Assembly (NCBI GenBank): GCA_964586225.1
Contig: CAZPHD010000001.1
Span: 62,001-126,000 of the forward strand
Direction: 5' to 3'
Length of the DNA stretch: 64,000 nucleotides
Origin: JANJUB01 sp964586225
GTDB taxonomy: Bacteria > Armatimonadota > Fimbriimonadia > Fimbriimonadales > Fimbriimonadaceae
A program made the position numbers and the translations under genes. Positions 7,667 through 15,021 of the stretch are shown here, piece by piece. How positions within the stretch are numbered: the first letter of the stretch is position 1; every line of letters starts with the position of its first letter. The notes beneath the pieces are model-generated. The model was not told where the DNA came from and did no database searches. It saw only the letters and a list, made by a program, of their open reading frames with translations.

Positions 7667-10123
7667 TCATTCAATACGCCCGAACAACGCAAAGGCCGCC
7701 CAATCTGCCATGTGGGGGAACTCAGCCCGAGTTAGATCCATCGCTATTGAGTGGGCAATCGCGATTCCACGACTTCTGTGGGCATAGAACGAGTCCATGA
7801 AGAGCGCGGTGGCTTCGTCCGACACTGGCCAGAGCGCAGCCATGACGGACTTCGCTCCTGCGACCAGGAACGCATCAATGAATCCCTCGAAGTCGACTGG
7901 GCTGGCGCCAGAGCCTGCCGTTGAACATCCGCTCAGGGTCACCAACGTTGCATTGAGACGCATACCGACAATGTCAAGCACACTGACATTGCTCTCACCT
8001 AGCGCCATTGCGCTCAACAGCGGTTGGTCTTCGCGCATGACTCCGTGGGCGGCCACATGAATCCATGCCGCTTCGGGAGCCTCTCGCCCAAAGTCGCGAG
8101 GGTCACGAGGTTGTGTCCCCAGGTGTTGCGCAACTCGCCTGGACTCTTCCCAAATCAGCGGCGCGTGGTCATCTGCCCATCCCACGACGAGCGCACCCGA
8201 CCCTTGTGGGGAGCGTGATTCGAGCGCGGCCCAAGTTGCCGCGCTCGGCGCGTACAGCACCTGCACCTCTGGAAACAACGCATGGAACGGGATGGTTTGG
8301 ATGGGAGCGTCGCGGCCGATGATCATCGACTTCGCGTCGCCAAGTAGCGGCTGAAAGGTCGCTTTCAGCGTGTTCACCAATGCTTGAAGCTCAAGGGTTT
8401 GCCCAGGTCGCTGTCGCCCGAGTTGAAATCGGAGTTGGCGCGAGAGTTTCTCGAAATGGCGCGCGGTGCCTAACTCAAGTTCTTGCACCTGACCCTGGCT
8501 GAGAACGAAGGCCCGGAGTGAGCCGGAGTCAGAAAAGAACTCGACGAACCGTTGCCTTGGACGCAGTTCGGGAAGCCGAATGGGTAGCGGTTGTCCAGCG
8601 GCGAGGTTTCGAATCTCGCCAAGTTCGGCGACATTTTCGTAGTTGGGAAGATACTCCGGCAACTCCGTCAGTTCTGCCAGCGCTTGGTTCTTCAAGCGGA
8701 CCACCACGCCAAGCCGATCCCAAGGATGCGACAAGCAGCGAAAGCATTCGCGCAGGTCTCGGTCACGTGCTTGCGCGGCCGCCTGCCGTAGTCGAGAGGC
8801 TTGAAGGCGGCTTCGAGCGTGATCATAGTCGATCAGGGCGGACTTTGCAAACACCTCGGCCAGTTCGAGATTTCCGCGTTGCCGTTCGGCCTTAGCCCTC
8901 ATCGAGGGCGGAGTGTCGAGGCGTGCAAACACCTCCCGCTCGTTCAAGTCCAACGCCAGATCGGCGAGTTCCGCTTGTAGAAGTGGCTGTCTCTCAGGGG
9001 CCACCCCTAATGCTTCGGCCTTGAGCAACTCTCGGAAAGCGAGGCGGGGTCGTTGTTGCAACCGATAGAGCTCGGCCCGAGCTAGGTAGAGGAGCGATTT
9101 CCAGTTGTCGTTTCGATCTGATCTAAGGCGCCTGGCCGCTTCGTTGAGAGCGATGCAGCCACGATCAGCATCCTTTAGCCTGACATAACTCAGCCCCTCG
9201 ATCAGCTTTGCCTTGCCATACTCAAGCCGCGCATCAAGCTTGCCAAAAATCACGAACGCTTGCTGTGCAGCGCGGGCCGCATCGGTCCAAAGCCCGGATT
9301 CCAGCATGAAGTCAGCCTGATCGAGGAAACAATGTCCCAACTCAAATCCGAGGTCCTCGGGCAGACTGCTCTTGAGTTGACGATAAAGTTCGAGTGCTCG
9401 CTGAAGCTGTCCCTGCCGGCCATATAGGTAAGCCCGGTTGAGATCGACTTCGTAGACGAGCGAACTGAGCCCGTCGCCCTGAAACTGTGCCCTTGATGTC
9501 GTGTAAAGCCGGTCTGCCGCATCAAAGTCAAGGAGGCCCATCAAGCAAACCCCAAAGTTCCGCGTGACAATCGCGAGATCAGCGGTGGCGCCAACGTCAG
9601 CTAGAACACGGGTCGCGGACTCGTAATGACTGCGGGCCTCTTCAAGCCGATCCAGTCGGTGGAGTGCGTTTGCAAGATTGGCTTCGACCCTTGCCGCACG
9701 AAACGCGTCGCCCGCGGTGCGGAAGTAGTCAAGTGCTTCGCCGGCAACTTCAAAGGCTTGGTCATAGTCGCCAATGTAGGCAAGAGCCTGTAGCATTGCA
9801 ACCGCCGTGGCAGCACGCTCCTCCGGAAACTCCTTCAGCGATGCCCGCGCGTTGACATAGCATGGAACCGCGCGTCTTGCCCGACCGGAAAGAAGCAAGG
9901 TGTGTCCTTTCAGGCGCTCAGCAATCCCGATCAATTTCGGGTCACGCAGGTTGCGCGCCCCCTTGATGGCAGCTCGAGCAAAATTTGATGCCCGAGGTAA
10001 GTCGTGCCGAATGACGGCCATGCCCTCTTGCACCAACATCTCGACCGTTGACGCGGTGCGAAGTGCCTTCGGTGGTGCGATGCCCGAGTCACCAGCCTGG
10101 ATGACGAATGCGTCTAGGGTCAT
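7667..10123 (-). CDS. TPR-CHAT caspase-like protease
   Basis: The 818-residue protein has an alpha-helical tetratricopeptide region over roughly residues 20-460 (repeated motifs such as GDYDQAFEVAGEALDYF and LDRLEEARSHYESA) and a C-terminal CHAT domain from about residue 570. The catalytic dyad is visible: His693 in HVAAHG and Cys733 in TLSGCSTAG, followed by the family block FLVAGAKSVMAALWPVSD. CHAT proteins are clan CD (caspase-like) proteases. The best known, Csx29 of type III-E CRISPR, is also TPR-CHAT and cleaves a sigma-factor inhibitor. Here the gene overlaps an ECF sigma gene by 4 bp. No signal peptide is seen, so it acts in the cytoplasm. Confidence 0.93.
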   Translation of the reverse strand: MTLDAFVIQAGDSGIAPPKALRTASTVEMLVQEGMAVIRHDLPRASNFARAAIKGARNLRDPKLIGIAERLKGHTLLLSGRARRAVPCYVNARASLKEFPEERAATAVAMLQALAYIGDYDQAFEVAGEALDYFRTAGDAFRAARVEANLANALHRLDRLEEARSHYESATRVLADVGATADLAIVTRNFGVCLMGLLDFDAADRLYTTSRAQFQGDGLSSLVYEVDLNRAYLYGRQGQLQRALELYRQLKSSLPEDLGFELGHCFLDQADFMLESGLWTDAARAAQQAFVIFGKLDARLEYGKAKLIEGLSYVRLKDADRGCIALNEAARRLRSDRNDNWKSLLYLARAELYRLQQRPRLAFRELLKAEALGVAPERQPLLQAELADLALDLNEREVFARLDTPPSMRAKAERQRGNLELAEVFAKSALIDYDHARSRLQASRLRQAAAQARDRDLRECFRCLSHPWDRLGVVVRLKNQALAELTELPEYLPNYENVAELGEIRNLAAGQPLPIRLPELRPRQRFVEFFSDSGSLRAFVLSQGQVQELELGTARHFEKLSRQLRFQLGRQRPGQTLELQALVNTLKATFQPLLGDAKSMIIGRDAPIQTIPFHALFPEVQVLYAPSAATWAALESRSPQGSGALVVGWADDHAPLIWEESRRVAQHLGTQPRDPRDFGREAPEAAWIHVAAHGVMREDQPLLSAMALGESNVSVLDIVGMRLNATLVTLSGCSTAGSGASPVDFEGFIDAFLVAGAKSVMAALWPVSDEATALFMDSFYAHRSRGIAIAHSIAMDLTRAEFPHMADWAAFALFGRIE

Positions 10124-10674
10124 GAGATCCCTCGGGCTCGGAGTGCCTTTTCGAGCAAGTCCAGGCAGCGCTGGCGGGTCATCGCAATCGAGCCCTGTTT
10201 AAGCCCGAGTTCGCTCGCTACCTCCGCGTAGGGCCGAGGCGGGTGCTCGAAGAACAGCTTGGTGATGAGGAGCCTACACCGCTCAGGCAACTGACTGACG
10301 GCAACTCGAACTTCGTGCTGGTCGGAGGCCCGCTCAATCTCCTCAGCGATGTCAACAGTGTCGACGGGCTCTTCATTCGAATCCAACGATTGGGTCGTCC
10401 GTTCGGCTTGCTTTCTTAACTTAACTGCGTGCCGCAGCGCGGTTTGCCGAATCCAAGGGGAGAGAACTTCGGTGCTTCGAAGCGTCGGAATGGCTTTGAA
10501 CAGCTCGACAAAGACATGCTGGAATGCGTCCGCCTCATCTGCTTCGGGAACCCTGGACGACCGTAAGAGTGCATAGACATAGCCCGAGTATCGGTCGACC
10601 AACTCAGACCAAGCTTGAGGGTCTCCCTGACGAACTCCTTGAATGAGCTTCGTGTCCGTGCTCCTGTTCATCAA
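10120..10674 (-). CDS. ECF-type sigma-70 factor heading the TPR-CHAT operon
   Basis: The 184-residue protein has region 2 at about residues 10-85 (WSELVDRYSGYVYALL, ADEADAFQHVFVELFKA, WIRQTALRHAVKLRK) and region 4 at about 125-180 (LPERCRLLITKLFFEHPPRPYAEVA with a helix-turn-helix and SIAMTRQRCLDLLEKAL). There is no region 3 or extra domain, as in ECF sigma factors. It directs RNA polymerase to a specific regulon. The stop overlaps the start of the TPR-CHAT gene by 4 bp. The 131-bp gap to the divergent repeat-protein gene could hold a promoter recognised by this factor, but I see no clear ECF consensus. Confidence 0.93.
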   Translation of the reverse strand: MMNRSTDTKLIQGVRQGDPQAWSELVDRYSGYVYALLRSSRVPEADEADAFQHVFVELFKAIPTLRSTEVLSPWIRQTALRHAVKLRKQAERTTQSLDSNEEPVDTVDIAEEIERASDQHEVRVAVSQLPERCRLLITKLFFEHPPRPYAEVASELGLKQGSIAMTRQRCLDLLEKALRARGIS

Positions 10675-10768
10675 GGACCTACACCCAACATAGACGGAAT
10701 CATACTTGGCGTCTCACCCCACGGTTTCGCGACAATCTTGTTATCGTCATGATCGGTCCTGGCCCTCT

Positions 10769-10801
10769 GATCTCGTAGCCGAGACCCTCGGCAAGGAGAT
10801 C
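10769..10801 (+). promoter_or_regulatory. Leader hairpin enclosing the ribosome binding site
   Basis: In the leader of the gene at 10806, GATCTC (10769-10774) pairs with GAGATC (10796-10801), and inside this GCCGAG (10778-10783) pairs with CTCGGC (10787-10792) around an ACC loop. The Shine-Dalgarno AAGGAG (10793-10798) lies in the right arm with its GAG paired, 7 nt before the ATG. The structure could hold back translation and open with temperature or a ligand. It is seen by base pairing only. Confidence 0.5.
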
Positions 10802-10805
10802 AGCC

Positions 10806-11717
10806 ATGAAAACCATCGTTTCCATCGTTGCGTGCCTTTGCGCAACCCAGGCCTATGCCAACAACGTCACCGCTCAAGTTTCGAGCCATGATCTAAATCT
10901 ACGCGGTGATGCACTCGGAAATCAAATTCGAGTCGACCGGGTCGCAGCTGGCGTTCGAGTGACGGGCCTCAATGGCACGCGCGTCAACGGGTTGGCCAGC
11001 GTCACTTTCGTGACGGGTCCCCTCGTGAACATCACGATGACCATGGACAGCGGTGACGATACCGTCATCCTCCAAAACACGAGCAACTTAGGCGACGTCA
11101 ATGTGGAGGCAGGCTTGGGTAACGACACGATTTCGATCGCTGGAAGCACCGCTGCCTACAACTTCAACCTGAAAGGTGAGGAGGGTAACGACAGGATCAC
11201 GGTGGCGGGATCGCGAGCCGGCGGGGACTTGATGCTGGATGGCGGAGCTGGCTCCAACGTCATGCTTGCCTCAAACTCGAGTGCGGGGCACAACTTTGGC
11301 GCGATCGGTGGCGAAATGGCCGACCGCATTGAGACGAGCTTTGTCAATGCCGGTGGCGACTTTGAAGTCTTTGCCGATAGAGGCAACGATGTGGTGACGG
11401 TTCGGAACGCAACGGTCGGCCTCAATGCTGTCTTCCAAACCGACGCGGGGCTCGATCGCATCACAATTGACCAGATTCGCGCCAGCCAAGACCTGATCGT
11501 CGAAACCGGCGACCAAGACGATGTCGTCACGCTGGCGAATGCACTCATCGGCGCCAACATTGGTATCAATCTTGATGCAGGGCGTGACGTCTTTACGGCC
11601 ACCAATGTGCGCGCGCAATATGACGCCACTGCGGTCGGTGGAGCGGGTGTCGACCGTTTCGTAAACCGGGGCTTCAGCGGTGGCCAGAAGACTGAAGTCA
11701 AGGAGTTTGAGCTGTAA
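10806..11717 (+). CDS. Secreted beta-helix repeat protein, RTX-like
   Basis: The 303-residue protein has a signal peptide (cleavage near TQAYA, residue 19). The rest is built from coils of about 24-25 residues, each with an Asp-containing turn followed by alternating hydrophobic residues: GDDTVIL, GLGNDTISI, EEGNDRITV, DRGNDVVTV, DAGLDRITI, GDQDDVVTL, DAGRDVFTA. The turns resemble calcium-binding RTX nonapeptides, but occur once per coil and not in tandem, so a beta-helix or beta-roll is likely. It is divergent from the sigma/TPR-CHAT operon and its ribosome site lies in a hairpin. It could be a regulon target or a substrate of the exported subtilase; that is speculation. Confidence 0.85.
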   Translation: MKTIVSIVACLCATQAYANNVTAQVSSHDLNLRGDALGNQIRVDRVAAGVRVTGLNGTRVNGLASVTFVTGPLVNITMTMDSGDDTVILQNTSNLGDVNVEAGLGNDTISIAGSTAAYNFNLKGEEGNDRITVAGSRAGGDLMLDGGAGSNVMLASNSSAGHNFGAIGGEMADRIETSFVNAGGDFEVFADRGNDVVTVRNATVGLNAVFQTDAGLDRITIDQIRASQDLIVETGDQDDVVTLANALIGANIGINLDAGRDVFTATNVRAQYDATAVGGAGVDRFVNRGFSGGQKTEVKEFEL

Positions 11718-11753
11718 CGCCGCTCGGCGTCGCTCTGCTCCACTTGAGCAAAC

Positions 11754-12779
11754 ATGTCATGCATGCGCACGGTGCTAGCCCATGATGTCAGGTACAACGG
11801 GCGCATCGTGCGGAATGGGTTTGCCGTCTTCTTCGTCACTCTGATCGGGCTGGCCATCATTCGCCTCGGGCTGGGATTTGTCTCGGTGCCCAAGACGATG
11901 TTGATGCCGGCGAACCTTCTCATCACCGCCCTCTTTATCGCGCTACCGATTTTTGCGGTCTTCAAAGCGGGCTCCGAAAGCTGGACGGTCAAGCTGGCCG
12001 GGGCGTTTGTTGCCGCGGGCTTGCTTGTGCATTTCGGGCTGGCTCTTCTCGTGCGCAGCGAGATGCTCGGCATGGGCATGATGGCGGCGGTTGCGATGGC
12101 GATCAGCCAGACCGGATTCTTCCTTTGGTGTGTCGGGCTGGGCGCCATGCTGGCCCTGTTTCTCAAGGACCGCAACCTGCTCATCCCCGTCTCAATCTTC
12201 CTGGTCGCCTTCGACATCTTCCTTGTCTTGACGCCGATGGGTGTAACTCAGCAGGTCATGAAGGCCGCGCCGGGGCTCTTGCCCGCCGTCGCCTATCAAG
12301 TTCCCGCCGTGAGCACCGAGGCCACGGGTGCGGTGCCCCGCGCGTTTGGCTACATCGGGCCGGCGGACTTCCTCTTCATGGGCATGTTCTTCGTGGCGCT
12401 CAAGCGATTTGAGTTGCGCTCGCGAGACACGGCGCTGTGGCTCGTGCCGGCGGTGTNNNNNNNNNNGGTCTATCTACTGCTGTCGCTCGTCCTGCCCGCG
12501 ATCCCGCTTCTCGTGCCCATCGGATTGACGGTGTTGATCGTCAATATTCGCGAGTTCAAAATGACGCGAGAAGAGAAAGTGTCGACCGCCGTGGTTGCCC
12601 TGTTCCTCGCGGCGCTTCTGTGCGCTAGTTGGCTGATGCCAAGAAGGCCCGCTGGGCCCGGGACCCAGGTGGACGTCCAAGTCGTTCCAGAATCGGAAGA
12701 CTCGCCCGCGCTAGGCGAAGCGGTTCCAGTCCCGTCGCAAACCCCGACCGCTCCAGGAAGTAGACCAAGTCCTCCGTAG
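11754..12779 (+). CDS. Polytopic membrane protein of unknown function, spans assembly gap
   Basis: The 341-residue reading contains about eight hydrophobic segments (for example AVFFVTLIGLAIIRLG, LMPANLLITALFIALPIFAV, VYLLLSLVLPAIPLLV, VSTAVVALFLAALLC) and a proline-rich hydrophilic tail. I recognise no family. Ten N at 12457-12466 interrupt it at about residue 235. The frame continues as membrane-like sequence on both sides, so the assumed gap size keeps the frame, but the true size is unknown. The start could be ATG 11754 or 11763; neither has a strong ribosome site. The 3' end overlaps the convergent HMG-CoA lyase gene by 155 bp. Confidence 0.72.
   Translation: MSCMRTVLAHDVRYNGRIVRNGFAVFFVTLIGLAIIRLGLGFVSVPKTMLMPANLLITALFIALPIFAVFKAGSESWTVKLAGAFVAAGLLVHFGLALLVRSEMLGMGMMAAVAMAISQTGFFLWCVGLGAMLALFLKDRNLLIPVSIFLVAFDIFLVLTPMGVTQQVMKAAPGLLPAVAYQVPAVSTEATGAVPRAFGYIGPADFLFMGMFFVALKRFELRSRDTALWLVPAVXXXXVYLLLSLVLPAIPLLVPIGLTVLIVNIREFKMTREEKVSTAVVALFLAALLCASWLMPRRPAGPGTQVDVQVVPESEDSPALGEAVPVPSQTPTAPGSRPSPP
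12457..12466. other. Assembly gap (10 N)
   Basis: Ten consecutive N are present inside the membrane-protein gene. A run of exactly ten usually marks a scaffold join of unknown size, so sequence may be missing here. Confidence 0.99.
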
Positions 12780-13515
12780 CCAGGTTGCCGCCCGCGCCTG
12801 GCGCGTAGGGGCATCCGCCGAGCCCGCCCGCGCTACTATCGAAGCTCGTGATACCGAGATCGAGGGCGGCCGCGACATTCGCGATTGCCGTTCCGCGGGT
12901 GTCATGAAAGTGGTAGTTCAGTTGCCCAACCGGAATCAGGTCCGCCAGGATTGGCGTCAACCGACGGACCTCGGCGGGAGCGGCCACCCCGATCGTGTCG
13001 CCGATCGAGATCTCATCGCACCCGATCGCAAGCAATGCTTCGGCGACCGTCGCTGTCTGGCTGGGGTCGATCCGGCCTGCAAACGGGCACTCGAAGGCCG
13101 TGCTCACATATCCGCGTAGCCATCCCCCTGGAACTTGCGCACGGAATGTGGCGGCGACTTCGGCAAAGACCTCCAGAGATTGCGCCACCGTCATGTTGAT
13201 GTTCTTCTGGGTGAAGGCGTCGCTGGCGGCGGTGAAAAGCGCGATTCGGTTCACACCGAGCGCCACCGCTCGTTCGAGCCCCTTGGCATTCGGGACCAGC
13301 GCGGAATAAAGCCCGCCCTCCGGTAGCTGCGGCCACAGTTCCTCGGCATCCCCGAGTTGGGGAACCCACTTGGGCGAGACAAAGCTGGTCGCTTCGATCT
13401 CTTTCAGGCCCGCGGCTCGCAAGCGCTCGATAAACGCCAACTTCTCGGGGGTTGGGATCGGCGCTGGCTCGTTTTGTAGCCCATCACGCGGGCCAACTTC
13501 AACAATCCGGATCAT
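12625..13515 (-). CDS. mvaB: Hydroxymethylglutaryl-CoA lyase
   Basis: The 296-residue TIM-barrel enzyme opens with RIVEVGPRDGLQNE, the DRE-TIM family signature with the metal-binding Asp. It has EATSFVSPKWVPQLGDA, the metal ligands in FHDTRGTA and the C-terminal active-site loop GGLGGCPYAPGAGGN carrying the catalytic Cys. It splits HMG-CoA into acetoacetate and acetyl-CoA, the last step of leucine breakdown. It is the last gene of a five-gene operon with an E2 acyltransferase and a biotin carrier, which fits branched-chain acid degradation, although the other subunits are not in this window. The start overlaps the upstream stop by 4 bp. The 3' end overlaps the convergent membrane-protein gene. 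Confidence 0.95.
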   Translation of the reverse strand: MIRIVEVGPRDGLQNEPAPIPTPEKLAFIERLRAAGLKEIEATSFVSPKWVPQLGDAEELWPQLPEGGLYSALVPNAKGLERAVALGVNRIALFTAASDAFTQKNINMTVAQSLEVFAEVAATFRAQVPGGWLRGYVSTAFECPFAGRIDPSQTATVAEALLAIGCDEISIGDTIGVAAPAEVRRLTPILADLIPVGQLNYHFHDTRGTAIANVAAALDLGITSFDSSAGGLGGCPYAPGAGGNLATEDLVYFLERSGFATGLEPLRLARASLPILERLGRPPGSRAQRAFLASAN

Positions 13516-13892
13516 CGCTTCGACTTCTTGAGCATGAACGGATGCTCGCTAGGCTGCGGCTTCTGAAAGCGGATCGTCATGCGCGGCGAACCCTCGGGAT
13601 CAGTCAGCTCAACGGTCATGCCCCATTCCTTCTCGGCTTTGGCGACCCGATCAACCAGGTCTGGGTTCTCAGACTTAAAGTTCGCCGCCGCATCGTAAGG
13701 CGTCGGCGGCCAGGTCATCGTGTCGAACCGATGCTTCTGATAGGCGTTGGTCAGGACCATGCTCAGGTTGCGCTGATCGCGCTCGGCAGGCGGCTGCCGA
13801 AGCAGGATGATGACGACCACCATCCCAATGAGGGCGAGCACGCCGATTCCACCGTAGAATCCCAACACAACGCGCTTGCCGCTCACACTCAT
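13512..13892 (-). CDS. Small single-pass membrane protein, unknown
   Basis: The 126-residue protein has one membrane helix near the N-terminus (about residues 8-30, GFYGGIGVLALIGMVVVI) and an extracytoplasmic or cytoplasmic domain of about 90 residues containing TWPPTPYDAAANF. I recognise no family. It overlaps both neighbours by 4 bp (ATGA), so it is translated together with the biotin carrier and HMG-CoA lyase. This makes its expression with that pathway certain in outline, but its role is unknown. Confidence 0.8.
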   Translation of the reverse strand: MSVSGKRVVLGFYGGIGVLALIGMVVVIILLRQPPAERDQRNLSMVLTNAYQKHRFDTMTWPPTPYDAAANFKSENPDLVDRVAKAEKEWGMTVELTDPEGSPRMTIRFQKPQPSEHPFMLKKSKR

Positions 13893-14317
13893 TCCGCCAC
13901 CACCAGGGCGAGGAGTGCCCCCTCGCCGACCTGATCACCCTTTGAGACCTTCACTTCCGACAACACCCCGTCGAAAGGAGCAACAAACGGCTGTTGCGTC
14001 TTCATCGCTTCTAGCACGAGGATCTTGTCACCCTTGGCCACCGTGGCTCCCGCCTGGAGGAGTACATCCACGATGAGTCCAGGCATGGGTGCGCGGAGTT
14101 CACCAGATCCAGCCCCACCGGCTCCGCGTGGCCGAGTCGCCTTCTCGATCAAGTAGGTTTGACCGCGGTAGCTGACGTGGACGGTATCGCCGACTCGGAT
14201 GGCAGCGGCTGAGTGCGAGCCCGCTTGGCCCTTGACGATCAGCCGATCGTGGGTGGTCATCACCGTCGCTTCGTTTGGTCCAAACTCGACCGGTTCTCCA
14301 TTAACAAATCGTTTCAT
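13889..14317 (-). CDS. Biotin carboxyl carrier protein of an acyl-CoA carboxylase
   Basis: The 142-residue protein ends with a biotinyl domain: APMPGLIVDVLLQAGATV, then the biotinylation motif EAMKTQ with Lys106 (the usual EAMKM has Gln here replacing the second Met), and a matching hammerhead. The first 70 residues form a small strand-rich domain with an Ala/Gly-rich linker. It would carry CO2 between a biotin carboxylase (an AccC-type protein is encoded at 61343-62704) and a carboxyltransferase. Co-location with HMG-CoA lyase suggests a methylcrotonyl- or propionyl-CoA carboxylase role rather than fatty acid synthesis. It overlaps both neighbours by 4 bp. Confidence 0.88.
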   Translation of the reverse strand: MKRFVNGEPVEFGPNEATVMTTHDRLIVKGQAGSHSAAAIRVGDTVHVSYRGQTYLIEKATRPRGAGGAGSGELRAPMPGLIVDVLLQAGATVAKGDKILVLEAMKTQQPFVAPFDGVLSEVKVSKGDQVGEGALLALVVAE

Positions 14318-15021
14318 GCCGCCCTCGACATTCGATAGCTACGGGCCGCCTCGATGAAGGCCTCGAAGAGCCGCTCGCTGTTAGGGTCTTCGACGGTTCT
14401 CTCGGGATGCCATTGCACGCCAATCATCCAGGGCCGTTTCACAGCTTCAATGCCTTCGATCGTTCCGTCCTCGTTGTGCGCACTCACTCTCAGGCGCTCT
14501 CCTAGCCGATCTATCGCTTGGTGATGCCAGCTCTGCCCGGTCGCCGATGAGCCTAGAAGCTGCCCCGTTTGGGTGCCCGGCTCAATACGATACCGTTGTA
14601 GCGTGCCTCCTCGGTCTTCGTCGTGGCCAACGCGATCGGGCAAGTGCTGGATCAGCGTTCCTCCGTGCATCACGTTGATGAACTGGCATCCATAGCAGAT
14701 TCCCAGAACGGGTAGGTTCGACGGGATCACCTCAAAGAGCCGTCGCTCGAAGTCGAACCGGGCCTCGGACACGAGGTCGGTTTCCGGGTGTAGCTCTTGG
14801 CCGTAGTGCCGCGGGTGAATGTCATCGCCCCCTGGAATCATGAGCCCATCAAGCAGGCCCTCAACCGTCTCGGGATCGGTCGTTGGTGGAAGCAAGAGGG
14901 GGGCTCCGCCAAACTCGGCGATCACCTCCGCGTAGTTCCAGTTGAGCATGAGTTTGCCACCCGCGCGCTCGTCGCCGGGATCGCGGCGGCCATCCATCGT
15001 GATACCAATAATGGGTTTCAT
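14314..15021 (-). CDS. Class I glutamine amidotransferase-like hydrolase (peptidase C26)
   Basis: I chose ATG 15021, which shares its A with the upstream stop (TAATG), giving 235 residues beginning MKPIIGITMD, as usual for the family; a longer frame exists only inside the E2 gene. The nucleophile elbow GICYGCQF (Cys109), the GGDDIHP block and the C-terminal VQWHPER (catalytic His, Glu) identify a gamma-glutamyl-GABA hydrolase (PuuD-like) class enzyme. It hydrolyses gamma-glutamyl bonds of small molecules. Its link to the E2/biotin-carrier operon is only by position, so the substrate remains open. Confidence 0.9.
   Translation of the reverse strand: MKPIIGITMDGRRDPGDERAGGKLMLNWNYAEVIAEFGGAPLLLPPTTDPETVEGLLDGLMIPGGDDIHPRHYGQELHPETDLVSEARFDFERRLFEVIPSNLPVLGICYGCQFINVMHGGTLIQHLPDRVGHDEDRGGTLQRYRIEPGTQTGQLLGSSATGQSWHHQAIDRLGERLRVSAHNEDGTIEGIEAVKRPWMIGVQWHPERTVEDPNSERLFEAFIEAARSYRMSRAA

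Noticed and set aside
10806..11717. Classical RTX toxin
   Set aside because: The Asp turns recur every 24-25 residues and not as tandem nonapeptides. There is no type I secretion signal or ABC transporter nearby, and an N-terminal signal peptide is present.
11156..12217. A 353-codon minus-strand frame
   Set aside because: It is opposite the repeat protein and the membrane-protein gene, with repetitive Ser/Arg/Ala text and no recognisable domain.
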